Part shown: positions 34,251-42,994 of the stretch, piece after piece
Layout: each line of letters opens with the position of its first letter
Numbering within the stretch: the first letter of the stretch is position 1
Assembly: GCF_001428045.1 (NCBI RefSeq)
Contig: NZ_LMSD01000042.1
Span: 62,001-126,000, forward strand
Origin: Paenibacillus sp. Soil750
Lineage (GTDB): Bacteria > Bacillota > Bacilli > Paenibacillales > NBRC-103111
Direction of reading: 5' to 3'
Length of the DNA stretch: 64,000 bases
Made by a program: the position numbers and the translations under genes
Notes under the pieces: generated by a model
Database searches by the model: none
What the model saw: the letters and a program-made list of their open reading frames with translations, nothing else
Told to the model about the DNA's origin: nothing

Positions 34251-35741
34251 TTAACGAAGAATGATGATCTCACCATTTTGATAGAATACGCCATAACTGA
34301 ACAACTCAGCTACTGCACGCAATGGGATGAATGAACTGCCGTTTTGAAGAACAACCGGCTGATCCAATTTAACTTTCTCGTTTACTTTACCATTCTCAAC
34401 AACTTGATCGGAACCAGCCTTGATTTCTGTTTTCTTGCCATCTTTTGTGATCACGATCGTTTGCGTTGCTTCAACCCATTCAACTTGCGCATTAATCGCT
34501 TGAGCAATAACTCGAACCGGCACTAACGTACGGCCGCTTTCTTGATTAACGAACGGAGCATTCTCAGCTGTGAAAGCAGCGCCATTTACTTTATATCCTT
34601 TGTCGTTCACTTTTAAGCTGGAACCATCTTTATCAACGAGGAATTTTACGATGTCAAAGATAGCTGCGTTCGTAGCGGCTGCATCGGATTTATCAACAGC
34701 TTCATTTAATTTCGTAGCTGCAACACTTGCAGCTGCAAATTTCTCTTTACCCAAGAACACTTCTTGGCTAGCAAGGAACATCGTACCTTCAGCAACATAT
34801 CCGCGTGCTCCTTGTAGGTCACCAGCTTCTTGTTTAACTAGAATTTGGTTAAGGTATTCAGATACTTTACCGATCATCGTACGTTGAAGTGCATCGCCAA
34901 TTTCAGCTTGTTTGATTTTGCTAGCATCGCCGGAAGCGAAGGCATTCTTAACGAAATCAGCGTCAGCAGGGCTTCCGCCTTTAAGGTAAGTGTATACAGG
35001 CATAAACAGGAAGTAACCTTCTGTGATCGCTTTTGATTGGTCAGCTGCCGCAGCCAATCCAACGTTTTCAGCGTATGTATATGTTGCAAGCGCATAGTTT
35101 TTGATCAATGTTTTGTCAAGAATTTGACGGTGGAAGTTAAAGTCATTCAAGTTGTTATCTTTGATATCTTTTTGAATTAGCTCAATTGTTGTTTTCAAAA
35201 GTGGTACCATGTTCAAGCTATACTTCGTATCACGTTTTACAACGTTAGCTTGTAGAGCACCTTCATAAATTTGAACGACTTTATCGAAAGCAGCTGTCGC
35301 TCCAGCGATGTCACCCTTGGTCAACGCAGGACGTACTTGATTGCTCATCAAATCACGAAGTGCGAAGAAGTAATACCATTGCAAACCTTTATCGATTGCT
35401 TCTTTCGCTGGACCAACTGGCAAGTCACCTTTAATGGCAGCATCCAAAATAAGCAAGATGTTGGCATCCATTTTAGGATCATCTGCTTTGATGTTGACAT
35501 CCAGACGTTTAACATCGGTTTGGAATTTATCTACATATAATTTCTTAATATCAGCAAGCACAGCTTTATCGGTTTTATCTGTGAAAAGTGCTTTAATATC
35601 TGTGAACGATTTAAGGCTAGCGGAGATCGTTTGATCTTCTTTGATTTGGAATTTAGTTTCTGCAAAAGCAACGGATGTTACTGTAACAACGCTTGATAGA
35701 GCGATTGAAGCACTTAATACTACTGATAAAAATTTACGCAT
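34251..35741 (-). CDS. Secreted iron-operon protein with C-terminal copper-amine-oxidase-N (stalk) domain
   Basis: The 496-aa protein has a Sec signal peptide (MRKFLSVVLSASIALSSVV, cleavage near AFAET), a long alpha-helical body (about 30-380) of unrecognised family, and a C-terminal copper amine oxidase N-terminal-like domain, marked by GRTLVPVRVIAQAINAQVEW and SFIPLRAVAELF. This last domain is common as a surface-binding module in Paenibacillaceae. Start: GAGGAG lies nine bases before the ATG at 35741; the open frame extends further without a site. Between a Fur-boxed anchored protein and FTR1, it may deliver iron to the permease; direct iron binding is not shown. Confidence 0.82.
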   Translation of the reverse strand: MRKFLSVVLSASIALSSVVTVTSVAFAETKFQIKEDQTISASLKSFTDIKALFTDKTDKAVLADIKKLYVDKFQTDVKRLDVNIKADDPKMDANILLILDAAIKGDLPVGPAKEAIDKGLQWYYFFALRDLMSNQVRPALTKGDIAGATAAFDKVVQIYEGALQANVVKRDTKYSLNMVPLLKTTIELIQKDIKDNNLNDFNFHRQILDKTLIKNYALATYTYAENVGLAAAADQSKAITEGYFLFMPVYTYLKGGSPADADFVKNAFASGDASKIKQAEIGDALQRTMIGKVSEYLNQILVKQEAGDLQGARGYVAEGTMFLASQEVFLGKEKFAAASVAATKLNEAVDKSDAAATNAAIFDIVKFLVDKDGSSLKVNDKGYKVNGAAFTAENAPFVNQESGRTLVPVRVIAQAINAQVEWVEATQTIVITKDGKKTEIKAGSDQVVENGKVNEKVKLDQPVVLQNGSSFIPLRAVAELFSYGVFYQNGEIIILR

Positions 35742-35794
35742 GATAAGTTTCTCCTCTATTCGTCTCAATTTTTTTGTTGATCTAACGTTTACGG

Positions 35795-36835
35795 TTAAAT
35801 CCACTTTCTTTTGCGAGCGAACCATACGGCCCCGCCTAATACAATGATGACACCACCAATGACACCAACACTGACCCATGGATTCGTTTTGTCTGAGCGT
35901 TGCATCGGTGCATGTGCTGCTGCTTCTTTCACAGGCTCAGCTTTCACGGCTGTGCTAGTTGACTCTGTAGCTTTAGCGGGTGCTTCTACTGTAGCAGTAG
36001 GCTTAGCCTCTTCAGTCGTCGGTGTTGGGCTTGGACTTGCTGATGCTGATGCAGACGGCTCAGGAGAACTTGTCGCAACTGTCGCAGCTGCGTCTGGCGC
36101 CTTCGTCTCTGCCGGTTTGGTCTCCGTCGTTGCAGCAGGCTGTTCTTGCTTAGGACTAACTTCCACCTTCACAACGGGCTCTGTCTTTGTCGTCTCTACC
36201 GGCTTAACGGTAGGCGTTGGCGTACTTGTGGCAACTGGTGCTGGTGCACTGTAAGCTTTGTAAGGAAATAGCGACTTTACCTTACCAAAGATAAAATCAA
36301 CCTTCTCCTTAAATACAGCAGGCTGCACTGGCTTCTTCCCAACGCCGAACAATCCTGGATTACCTAATGCATCAAGAGCAGCGTCAAATGACTTATCAAT
36401 TTCTGCTTTGCCCGATCCTATGTAAGGCTCTAAGGTATCATAGGTTGCTTTGGCTTTGGCCAATAGCAGCTTTGCACCCGCATAGTCATCAATACCCTGT
36501 TCAGCATAGGTAAAACGACGATCTAAGTTCATAACAAGGACAGCTTTGAAATTAGCAATAACTAGTTTATTATCCTTAGCCTTGAAATTAGCATCTAACG
36601 TAGTTCCGACCTCTTCACCAAAGTGTGCTACAATTTCAGCTCTTCGCTCTTTGTAGGCACCTTCTGCTGCTCCCCAGTCATTCGCACCATCACCAATACT
36701 GGTTTGCACCAGTTTAAAAGTTTCAGCGACATCTTCGGTATTCGCGTCACCGTATGAATATGCCAGCGCGGAAGTCGGCAGGATGAGTAATGCCGCAAAC
36801 ACAAGAGTCAATCCGGCTAGTAGCCATCTTTTCAT
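35795..36835 (-). CDS. Membrane-anchored surface protein of the iron-uptake operon
   Basis: The 346-aa protein has a signal peptide (MKRWLLAGLTLVFAALLILP, ending near ALAYS), a helical domain of about 160 residues (DVAETFKLVQTSIGDGANDW, then NFKAVLVMNLDRRF, reminiscent of the extracellular N-domain fused to some Bacillus FTR1 permeases), a Pro/Thr/Ser/Ala-rich linker of about 110 residues, and a C-terminal membrane helix (WVSVGVIGGVIIVLGGAVWF) ending ARKRKWI. It is thus displayed across the wall. Start: AGAGGTGAAG precedes the ATG at 36835. A near-perfect Fur box lies 40 bp upstream. It is likely the extracellular partner of FTR1; the homology is my reading of the pattern, not a search. Confidence 0.8.
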   Translation of the reverse strand: MKRWLLAGLTLVFAALLILPTSALAYSYGDANTEDVAETFKLVQTSIGDGANDWGAAEGAYKERRAEIVAHFGEEVGTTLDANFKAKDNKLVIANFKAVLVMNLDRRFTYAEQGIDDYAGAKLLLAKAKATYDTLEPYIGSGKAEIDKSFDAALDALGNPGLFGVGKKPVQPAVFKEKVDFIFGKVKSLFPYKAYSAPAPVATSTPTPTVKPVETTKTEPVVKVEVSPKQEQPAATTETKPAETKAPDAAATVATSSPEPSASASASPSPTPTTEEAKPTATVEAPAKATESTSTAVKAEPVKEAAAHAPMQRSDKTNPWVSVGVIGGVIIVLGGAVWFARKRKWI

Positions 36836-36874
36836 ATCTTCACCTCTGCTATGAATTTGATTCTCAATGTCATT

Positions 36875-36893
36875 GATAATGATAATCATTGTC
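36875..36893. promoter_or_regulatory. Fur box controlling the FTR1 operon
   Basis: GATAATGATAATCATTGTC matches the 19-bp Fur consensus GATAATGATAATCATTATC at 18 of 19 positions. It lies 40 bp upstream of the first gene and should repress the operon when iron is sufficient. Confidence 0.9.
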
Positions 36894-36960
36894 CATTTTT
36901 ATGTCAACCTTTATTTTACAACTTGATCACACATTGTTCATCGTTCGTTCATAATGGTAA

Positions 36961-38490
36961 CTAACGAACCCATTCAAATAAAGTCACGTGTCCATAGGCA
37001 GGGTCAAACAGCGTATCGGATGTAAACTCGGCAATCTGTTTTAAATGCGATTCCACCAATTTCCCCTGAGCCGCAAAACCTTGCACAACATGATCGGTTA
37101 GAAAAACGCGTCGACCCGAATTGGCTCCTGCCAATGATTGAAAATACCCATACGTATAGATGCGCTCATGTTCGTAATCTGCTTGTAAGTACTGTAGGAC
37201 TCTCGTTTCTTCCCATGTAAACAGAATGAGAGGCTCATGTAAGCTACTCAGATAGTCATGCAGCTGATAAATCGCTGGTTCGTCCAAAGCCTGTCTTTTT
37301 AATAGCTGCGAGCCATAGAAAACCTGTACGACAATGAGACTAATGAAGAGCGTGTACAGCAACTTTGGTGCTAGTCTCAACAGACGCGACTTAGGATCTG
37401 AGGCCTTCACAGCATCTGCCGTTCGAATGATATAGACAAACAGGAGGCATAAAATTGGCGAAACGACCGGAACAATATGTCGAGGTTTTTCGATATTTTG
37501 ACCTATTAACGCCCATATGGAATAAAGAACAGCACAACCGACCAACCAAAATAAGTAATTCCTGTTCTCTTTATTAAGCTGCTCTATCGATGCGACGAAT
37601 CCTCGCACGACCAACGTTATGACAGCCAAAATCGCGAAACTGGTGCCAATAAGAATGGAACCACCGAAAAGGGCAGAACCTAGCAAATTATGCCCGAATA
37701 GCTGGATGATTCGGTCCCCCAGGGGCATCGGCGTTGAGATCACGCCACCGCCCCACTCAGAGAAATGCCCCTCTACAAAAGCTAGGGACAACTTCCAGAA
37801 GCCAGCCACATTTCCTTCGGAAAGTACCAAGCCGGCTACCCAAATCAATTGAAACAGCCCTGCTGCCAGAGCTGAGCCTCCTACTCGGAGCCATCTCCTC
37901 CAACGGGTAGCCCCCTGCTGCCAAAGCGAATACCAGAGGGGGACTAAGGCTAAACCGTAAGGAAAGAAAGATAGGCGAATCCCCATTAAGAAGCTGAACA
38001 TCAGCAGCGCTAGCCCGTGACGCAGCACAGCGTGCGGACGATCCATCGCAAAGCGGATACTCCAAAGAAACCACCACAGCATGGCCATGCCTGCGCATTC
38101 CGACATGGGACGTGAGGACATGAGCCAAATGTAGGGGCTGCTTAAAACGAGTGCGGGCAGCAAAAGGCTCTTGATGCCGCTGCCCGTCAGACGATGTGCT
38201 AATAAAAACATAGGAATCGCGGAGCTTAATGCCGCTAAGGTATTGAAGACGGATAAGGCTATAGCGGGATTATTAATCCAATGCTTAATAAACCAACCAC
38301 CCAGAATAAAGTAGGGATATCCAGGAAAATGAGGCTGCATGGCCAGTAAATCATACCGATGCAATGCGAGTGTGAAGTCCACCTCGTCCCATGTACGCAC
38401 ATAAGGACTCGCATATAGCAGACTAAAGCAGATCACACTAGCAATAACCGCAATTGCAAAAAGCGCCATTACTAACGCGTTGCGTGTCAT
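36961..38490 (-). CDS. GT-C-fold membrane glycosyltransferase
   Basis: The 509-aa protein has about 10-12 transmembrane helices. The first extracellular loop has TWDEVDFTLALHRYDL and PHFPGYPYF, the acidic catalytic loop arrangement of GT-C enzymes that use polyprenyl-phosphate sugars (ArnT/PMT/GT39-like). The C-terminal soluble part (about 400-509) carries no recognisable motif. It is coupled to the GT2 gene by a 4-base overlap. A likely job is transfer of the polyprenyl-phosphate sugar made by that GT2 enzyme to an extracellular acceptor. Confidence 0.8.
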   Translation of the reverse strand: MTRNALVMALFAIAVIASVICFSLLYASPYVRTWDEVDFTLALHRYDLLAMQPHFPGYPYFILGGWFIKHWINNPAIALSVFNTLAALSSAIPMFLLAHRLTGSGIKSLLLPALVLSSPYIWLMSSRPMSECAGMAMLWWFLWSIRFAMDRPHAVLRHGLALLMFSFLMGIRLSFFPYGLALVPLWYSLWQQGATRWRRWLRVGGSALAAGLFQLIWVAGLVLSEGNVAGFWKLSLAFVEGHFSEWGGGVISTPMPLGDRIIQLFGHNLLGSALFGGSILIGTSFAILAVITLVVRGFVASIEQLNKENRNYLFWLVGCAVLYSIWALIGQNIEKPRHIVPVVSPILCLLFVYIIRTADAVKASDPKSRLLRLAPKLLYTLFISLIVVQVFYGSQLLKRQALDEPAIYQLHDYLSSLHEPLILFTWEETRVLQYLQADYEHERIYTYGYFQSLAGANSGRRVFLTDHVVQGFAAQGKLVESHLKQIAEFTSDTLFDPAYGHVTLFEWVR

Positions 38491-39236
38491 AAGCTCGGTT
38501 CATCTCGATGCATTTGGACACTAGCCTTGCGCTTGCGGGAGACGGGACGTCTCATTTCTTTGTAAATCGCCGGAATTACGGAAGACACATACTGTCTGAA
38601 CTTGATGAAGGATTGACCCTTGGTCCGTACTTGGTACGAGATCGGAATCTCCTCTAAACGATAGCCCTGACGAACCAGATTAATCGTGAGCACCTGGGCG
38701 TAGTTGTAGTCGTGAATAATGACGGCGTTCTCCATGGCATCGCGCGAGAATCCGCGCATCCCTGATTGTCCGTCATAAATCCATCTGCGAAGCAAGATCG
38801 CCTGCAGCAGCGTAAAGGTATAGTTGCCTAAGCGTCGATGCAACTTCATCCCATGAATGTGGCCTTTGAAGCGTGAGCCAAAGGTGTAGTCCGCGCGCCC
38901 GCTGATAATGGGCGTAAGGACGTCAGGGATTTGCTCCGGCGGATACTCATTATCCGCATCAATCATGATGCCAATGTCGCCGCCGAGCAGGCAACATTGC
39001 TTCAGCCCTTCGCTAACGGCTGCGCCGAGCCCCCGATTGTGCGGAAACGACACAATGTGGTCGGCCCCTGCTTCGCGCGCAACTTGGACGGTGAGGTCCT
39101 TAGACCCATCGTCGATCACAAGCACTTCCACCTCATATTGCGGGTGGAAATCTCTCGGAACGCGGGCAATGACCCCGCTGATATTCTCTTCTTCATTATG
39201 TGCAGGCATGAAAACGATGATTTTTTTCTTAGTCAT
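38487..39236 (-). CDS. GT2-family polyprenyl-phosphate glycosyltransferase
   Basis: The 249-aa protein is a DPM1/DPG-like GT-A enzyme: FMPAHNEEENISGVIARV at the start, VLVIDDGSKDLT (about 40), HNRGLGAAVSEGL, the metal-binding MIDADNEYPPEQIP (DxD, about 92) and the acceptor region DGQSGMRGFSRDAME. It lacks C-terminal membrane helices. Such enzymes transfer a sugar from a nucleotide to undecaprenyl phosphate. It overlaps the phosphodiesterase-like gene by eight bases and the GT-C gene by four. Confidence 0.88.
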   Translation of the reverse strand: MTKKKIIVFMPAHNEEENISGVIARVPRDFHPQYEVEVLVIDDGSKDLTVQVAREAGADHIVSFPHNRGLGAAVSEGLKQCCLLGGDIGIMIDADNEYPPEQIPDVLTPIISGRADYTFGSRFKGHIHGMKLHRRLGNYTFTLLQAILLRRWIYDGQSGMRGFSRDAMENAVIIHDYNYAQVLTINLVRQGYRLEEIPISYQVRTKGQSFIKFRQYVSSVIPAIYKEMRRPVSRKRKASVQMHRDEPSL

Positions 39237-40689
39237 GATTTTTAATAGCCTCCGTTAGAACAGGTCCACGACTATGGCTTGGAAAGGGTGCTCCCAGCAA
39301 ATAAGCCAGCGTCGGCGCCATAGATACGAGTGAATGCTTCTCATCAATGCGGCGGCCCGCTTCGATGGTTGGACCGTGCAGGAAGAAAGGCACATAACGC
39401 TCGCCTTCGTCAAGATGCCCATGTCCGCCAATGCCGTCTGCTTGCCCGTGATCCGCACAGATGATCAGTGTTGTATTCGCCATCATACCGCGTTCTTCGA
39501 GCCAACCGACGAACTCTTCAATAAGTTGGTCCGCTTCGGCAATCTTTTGCGTGTAATCATCGTAGAGAACACCTCGGCTGTGACCTGTTTGGTCAACTCC
39601 AATTAATTGGGCAACGAGTAGGTCAGGATTTTGCTCTGCCATAATCTTCTTCGCTCGCTCGATGATATTACGATCTGCAACATCGTTGTGCATAACAGCC
39701 GTCACACTCTCCACATCGTCTCCCATGGAGTCAATCAAGTGTGCAATGCCCAGCAAGCGACCTTTTTTGCCCACTTTACGCAGGGAATCGAAAATACTCT
39801 CAACCCGAATACCCAGCCTCCACACCATATTGGAGCGAATCCCATGCTCACGTGGATATGTACCTGTAAACATCGAGGAGAAGCATACAACGGTACGCGC
39901 TGGATATACGGTTTCCATTTGCGCATATTCGGTGCCTTCTGCTCGCAGTTTCTTCATAAATGGGGCATTTGCTTCCTCAAAGCGTTCTTTACGCATGCCA
40001 TCCACAACGATAACGATCACTTTCTGGTTCAATGCTTTTCCGCCTGCTTGTACAGGGCTTGAATCACGTGTATACGTTGGAATTTCAGATGGCTTCCAGT
40101 CGAATAAGTTACGGTGCAGAATGAAACTGTAGATCAACAAACCTCCTGCAAATAGCAGCCCTGTACCCACATCAGCCGAAACATCCCCCTCGAATTGACC
40201 ATAAAAATGACTCCATACAAACAGCAACAACAGAAACTTAGGCATCTGCTCCTGCGCATTGCCGCTGGTAGAGTCACTATTTTTCAGAACAAGCTTCCAG
40301 AAGCGTGTGAAGTTCCACCAGGTCGTTCCAATTCGCAAATGGTAGTAAAACGTGCCCCAGAAATAAATCGTAAAGAAATAAAACACCCCTAACGCCAGCA
40401 CATATAGCGTTAGTTCATTTCGTTCCCAAATAAGAAGTGCGGCAATAAGTGGCAACCATAAATAATTGCGTAAAAAGAGCGGAAAATCAAAGCAATAATA
40501 TATTACAAATAGAGGAAGCGTCACAAGCAGGCTTAGACCCGCCGCGCTCCAAAAGCTAGAATCAGACCATACACCGATATGGTACAGCAGAAAAACGCCG
40601 ACAACGAAAATTGGTGTAAACGGTTTCCCCTCATTTAATAGGTTCCAGCAGCGTGCTGCAACAATCTCAAAAGATGATGCCTTTTTCAT
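39229..40689 (-). CDS. Membrane-anchored alkaline-phosphatase-superfamily phosphodiesterase
   Basis: The 486-aa protein has five or so N-terminal membrane helices (about 20-200) and then a type I phosphodiesterase/nucleotide pyrophosphatase domain: VIVIVVDGMRKERF (metal Asp), YPARTVVCFSSMFTG with the nucleophile Thr, GIRSNMVWR, LLVAQLIGVDQTGHSRG (metal Asp/His) and ICADHGQADGIGGHG (metal Asp-His). The ATG has an AAGGAAG site. Placed with a GT2, a GT-C and a flippase-like gene, it may hydrolyse or transfer a phospho-head group on a lipid-linked glycan. The catalytic domain's side of the membrane is not certain. Confidence 0.85.
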   Translation of the reverse strand: MKKASSFEIVAARCWNLLNEGKPFTPIFVVGVFLLYHIGVWSDSSFWSAAGLSLLVTLPLFVIYYCFDFPLFLRNYLWLPLIAALLIWERNELTLYVLALGVFYFFTIYFWGTFYYHLRIGTTWWNFTRFWKLVLKNSDSTSGNAQEQMPKFLLLLFVWSHFYGQFEGDVSADVGTGLLFAGGLLIYSFILHRNLFDWKPSEIPTYTRDSSPVQAGGKALNQKVIVIVVDGMRKERFEEANAPFMKKLRAEGTEYAQMETVYPARTVVCFSSMFTGTYPREHGIRSNMVWRLGIRVESIFDSLRKVGKKGRLLGIAHLIDSMGDDVESVTAVMHNDVADRNIIERAKKIMAEQNPDLLVAQLIGVDQTGHSRGVLYDDYTQKIAEADQLIEEFVGWLEERGMMANTTLIICADHGQADGIGGHGHLDEGERYVPFFLHGPTIEAGRRIDEKHSLVSMAPTLAYLLGAPFPSHSRGPVLTEAIKNHD

Positions 40690-40690
40690 A

Positions 40691-41659
40691 TTAATCTTCC
40701 TTCCGCACTTTGTTATAGGATTGTGATTTAGTTTGACTTGTGACTCGGCTAATCCAAGCTTTCATTTCTCGAAAGTGCAGCGGCATCCGCAACAAAGAAT
40801 AGCCACCTAACGCATAGGCAAATAGAAATTTAAACGTATGTGACAATAGCGCCGCTCGATAGGCGTCTTTCCCATCTACACCCAATAAGGCAAGTGAGCC
40901 GCTCATCGTACTTTCATAGGTGCCAATGCCCCCAGGTGTAATATGAAAAATTTGCCCAGCAATCGTCATGCTATTGGCCCATACGAGCGAAATGCTTCCT
41001 AATTGCACATTAATAATTTGGGAGACTGCGAAAATGACCCCCGCTTCTAGCACCCAACTGAATGTGATTAAACCCAGGATGGCGAGCCCTTTGCCCGAAA
41101 GCATTTTAAGATGAAAATAGGCAGAATGTTTGACGACAAATGGGAATTTGCGAATCACAGGTAAATAATGAGCCGTTGCGAGAATCGCTGTGCCAGAGGC
41201 CAGCAGCGTCACCCATATCCAAGAAGAAGGCAGACCCATGCGGACGATGCCAATCCCTCCAATGACCGCCAGCACAAGCATATCCAATAGGCGCATAACC
41301 GCTACGGAATGGAGTGCATCCTCCCATGACTTTCTGCCATTTTTCATTAATAAACCGGTTCGAACCCCATCTCCCACCTTGATCGGCAGCACATGGTTTA
41401 CGAGCAAACTGTAGCTAATCGCATGAAAATAGACCGCGAATTTGACATCTTGTCCCGCGTATATTCGCCAAGCTGCCGCTTTGAGAAGAAAGGAAGCTAA
41501 GTAGGCGATTACCATGAAGACCAACCATTTGGGCCGGTGGAAGAGCAGCCCTACATCACGAAGCCATTCCTTCGAATCGAACCATTGCCATGTGATAACA
41601 ATGGAACAAACGACCAGAAAGATCGCTATAAATTGGATCATTCGTTTCTTTGTCAGCAT
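40691..41659 (-). CDS. UPF0104/LPG-synthase-transmembrane (flippase-like) protein
   Basis: The 322-aa protein has about eight helices and the family pattern WLVFMVIAYLASFLLKAAAW, then HVLPIKVGDGVRTGLLM and FHITPGGIGTYESTM, as in the membrane domain of MprF and AglD-like proteins. Start: the strong promoter at 41721-41749 would begin RNA close to the ATG at 41716, so that start is unlikely; AGAGGG precedes the ATG at 41659. It is the first gene of a four-gene cluster and may translocate a lipid-linked sugar. Confidence 0.85.
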   Translation of the reverse strand: MLTKKRMIQFIAIFLVVCSIVITWQWFDSKEWLRDVGLLFHRPKWLVFMVIAYLASFLLKAAAWRIYAGQDVKFAVYFHAISYSLLVNHVLPIKVGDGVRTGLLMKNGRKSWEDALHSVAVMRLLDMLVLAVIGGIGIVRMGLPSSWIWVTLLASGTAILATAHYLPVIRKFPFVVKHSAYFHLKMLSGKGLAILGLITFSWVLEAGVIFAVSQIINVQLGSISLVWANSMTIAGQIFHITPGGIGTYESTMSGSLALLGVDGKDAYRAALLSHTFKFLFAYALGGYSLLRMPLHFREMKAWISRVTSQTKSQSYNKVRKED

Positions 41660-41720
41660 ATTTGTTGAGACCCTCTTTGGAATGAAGTTAAATACAAGCA
41701 TGAGAATGAGAATCATGGTC

Positions 41721-41749
41721 AGTATAGGCGGTTTACACCTTTACGTCAA
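41721..41749 (-). promoter_or_regulatory. Sigma-A-type promoter of the lipid-sugar cluster
   Basis: TTGACG (41744-41749) and TATACT (41721-41726) are separated by exactly 17 bases on the minus strand. This is the best promoter match in the window and sets the transcription start near 41714. Confidence 0.75.
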
Positions 41750-41771
41750 TCGAAGATTTACTAAAATGTAT

Positions 41772-41802
41772 AAAAAAACCTGAGGGCAGCAATCCCTCAG
41801 GT
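41772..41802 (-). terminator. Terminator of the fetAB remnant transcript
   Basis: ACCTGAGGG (41778-41786) pairs with CCCTCAGGT (41794-41802); the minus strand continues as TTTTTTTATAC. It lies 37 bases after the fetB-like stop. Confidence 0.88.
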
Positions 41803-41839
41803 TTCTTGTGCTGTCTATTTTATCCAAAACAATAACTAC

Positions 41840-42549
41840 TTATCTTCCCTCGTGAAATACTTTTACTTGCAGCTGTTCCGAAAACACTAACTTATAGATG
41901 AGGACACTTAACAGTATGCTCGTAATTGCTGCGGAGCCGGTAAAGGAGAATACGATTAAAATTTGATAACGCACAGCTTCCACTGGCTCAGCTCCTGCCA
42001 CGATCATACCTGTCATCATCCCTGGAAGCTGAACAAGTCCTACAGTCTTCATGCCGTCAATGGTCGGGATCATACTGAATTTAACCGCTCGTTTCCTTAC
42101 GTCTTGCAGTGCCTGTCCTGCGGAGGCTCCAAGTGATAATAGGGCCTCAATCTCACCTTTCGATGCAAGAACTTCTCTTTTGAGTTGAGTAATAAACAAG
42201 CCCGATACGATCATGGCATTTCCGATGGTCATGCCGCTTAGCGGTATGATGTATTGCGGTGTTGGTTCAATGAGATGCAGCCCCAGAAGCATACCCATCA
42301 TAAGAATCTCCACCGTCATGATCGACAAGGCGATTCGCCATAGAATGCCAGGCATGCCGCCGCCGCGTTTGGCCGCATTCCAGGAGGCTACAGAAATCAT
42401 AAGCGTAATAATGATCATCAAGTAGATAACATGCTGGGTTTGAAAAATGTAATGCAGCACATATCCAATAAATAATAATTGCAAAGTCGATCGTATCGTA
42501 CCAACTGCAATCTCTTTTTCTAATCCAAGCTTCTGCCAAAATGATGGAG
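41840..42549 (-). pseudogene. FetB-like (UPF0014) ABC permease, N-terminally truncated
   Basis: The frame reads SFWQKLGLEKEIAVGTIRST, then LQLLFIGYVLHYIFQ and on through the family core (SGMTIGNAMIVSGLFITQL, LSLGASAGQALQDVRKRAVK, GLVQLPGMMTGMIVAGAEP) to a normal C-terminus. FetB/YbbM proteins begin about 25-30 residues earlier with a first membrane helix and a start codon; both are missing here. Upstream of about 42545 the sequence switches to the ATPase gene in another frame. A TTG at 42484 could open a 214-aa product but has no ribosome binding site. In E. coli FetAB exports iron. Probably non-functional; restart after the fetA stop cannot be excluded. Confidence 0.8.
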
Positions 42550-42693
42550 TGTGCTTTTCCCTTGCCCTGATGAACCGATGAGGGCGATACGTTCCGCTTG
42601 CTGAATCTTTACTGTAATACCCGAGAATAGGTAAGGAGACTTAGGATTGTCCTGATTATATGAAAGCTTGGCCAGCTTATTAATTTCAAACAT
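42520..42693 (-). pseudogene. FetA-like ABC ATPase, cut just after Walker A
   Basis: The ATG at 42693 has an AAAGGA site eight bases upstream. The product starts MFEINKLAKLSYNQ and reaches IALIGSSGQGKSTL, a perfect Walker A, then runs into HHFGRSLD and a stop. The latter residues come from out-of-frame FetB sequence. Q-loop, signature, Walker B and switch regions (about 160 residues) are gone. A single deletion joining fetA codon 49 to early fetB explains both remnants. The 57-aa product cannot be an active ATPase. Confidence 0.85.
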
Positions 42694-42731
42694 GATGGGT
42701 ATCCTTTCAGGTCCTTTGGGATCTTTTACTC

Positions 42732-42759
42732 ATTGTAGCACTTGCTCCAATTGGGTCAA
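42732..42759 (-). promoter_or_regulatory. Promoter candidate of the fetA remnant
   Basis: TTGACC (42754-42759) and TACAAT (42732-42737) are 16 bases apart on the minus strand, about 40 bases before the fetA ATG. No Fur-like box was seen. The remaining DNA from 42760 to 42994 shows no gene, repeat or hairpin that I can support. Confidence 0.5.
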
Positions 42760-42994
42760 TACCGCCAATAGCCTAAATTTCAAATAAAAAGAGACTCCTC
42801 GCAATCAGCGGCAACATCTTTCTGAAGACCCTTCCCATCTTTATCAAGTCCAAAATCTGGATTGATCTAACCACTTTGAAATAATTATCCTCTTCCGACA
42901 TTCTTTCTATGAAAGAAGAGATTAAAATACTTCGAGTGGTCTATCGTCAAATGAGGACACACCTAAGTGCATCCTCTTCTCATAATGCATATCC

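Noticed and set aside
35811..36254. 147-aa open frame antisense to the iron surface protein
   Set aside because: It is the mirror of the Pro/Thr/Ser/Ala-rich linker; low-complexity coding DNA opens the opposite frame.
39662..40132. 156-aa antisense open frame in the phosphodiesterase gene
   Set aside because: The opposite strand carries clear catalytic motifs; this frame has no ribosome binding site or recognisable motif.
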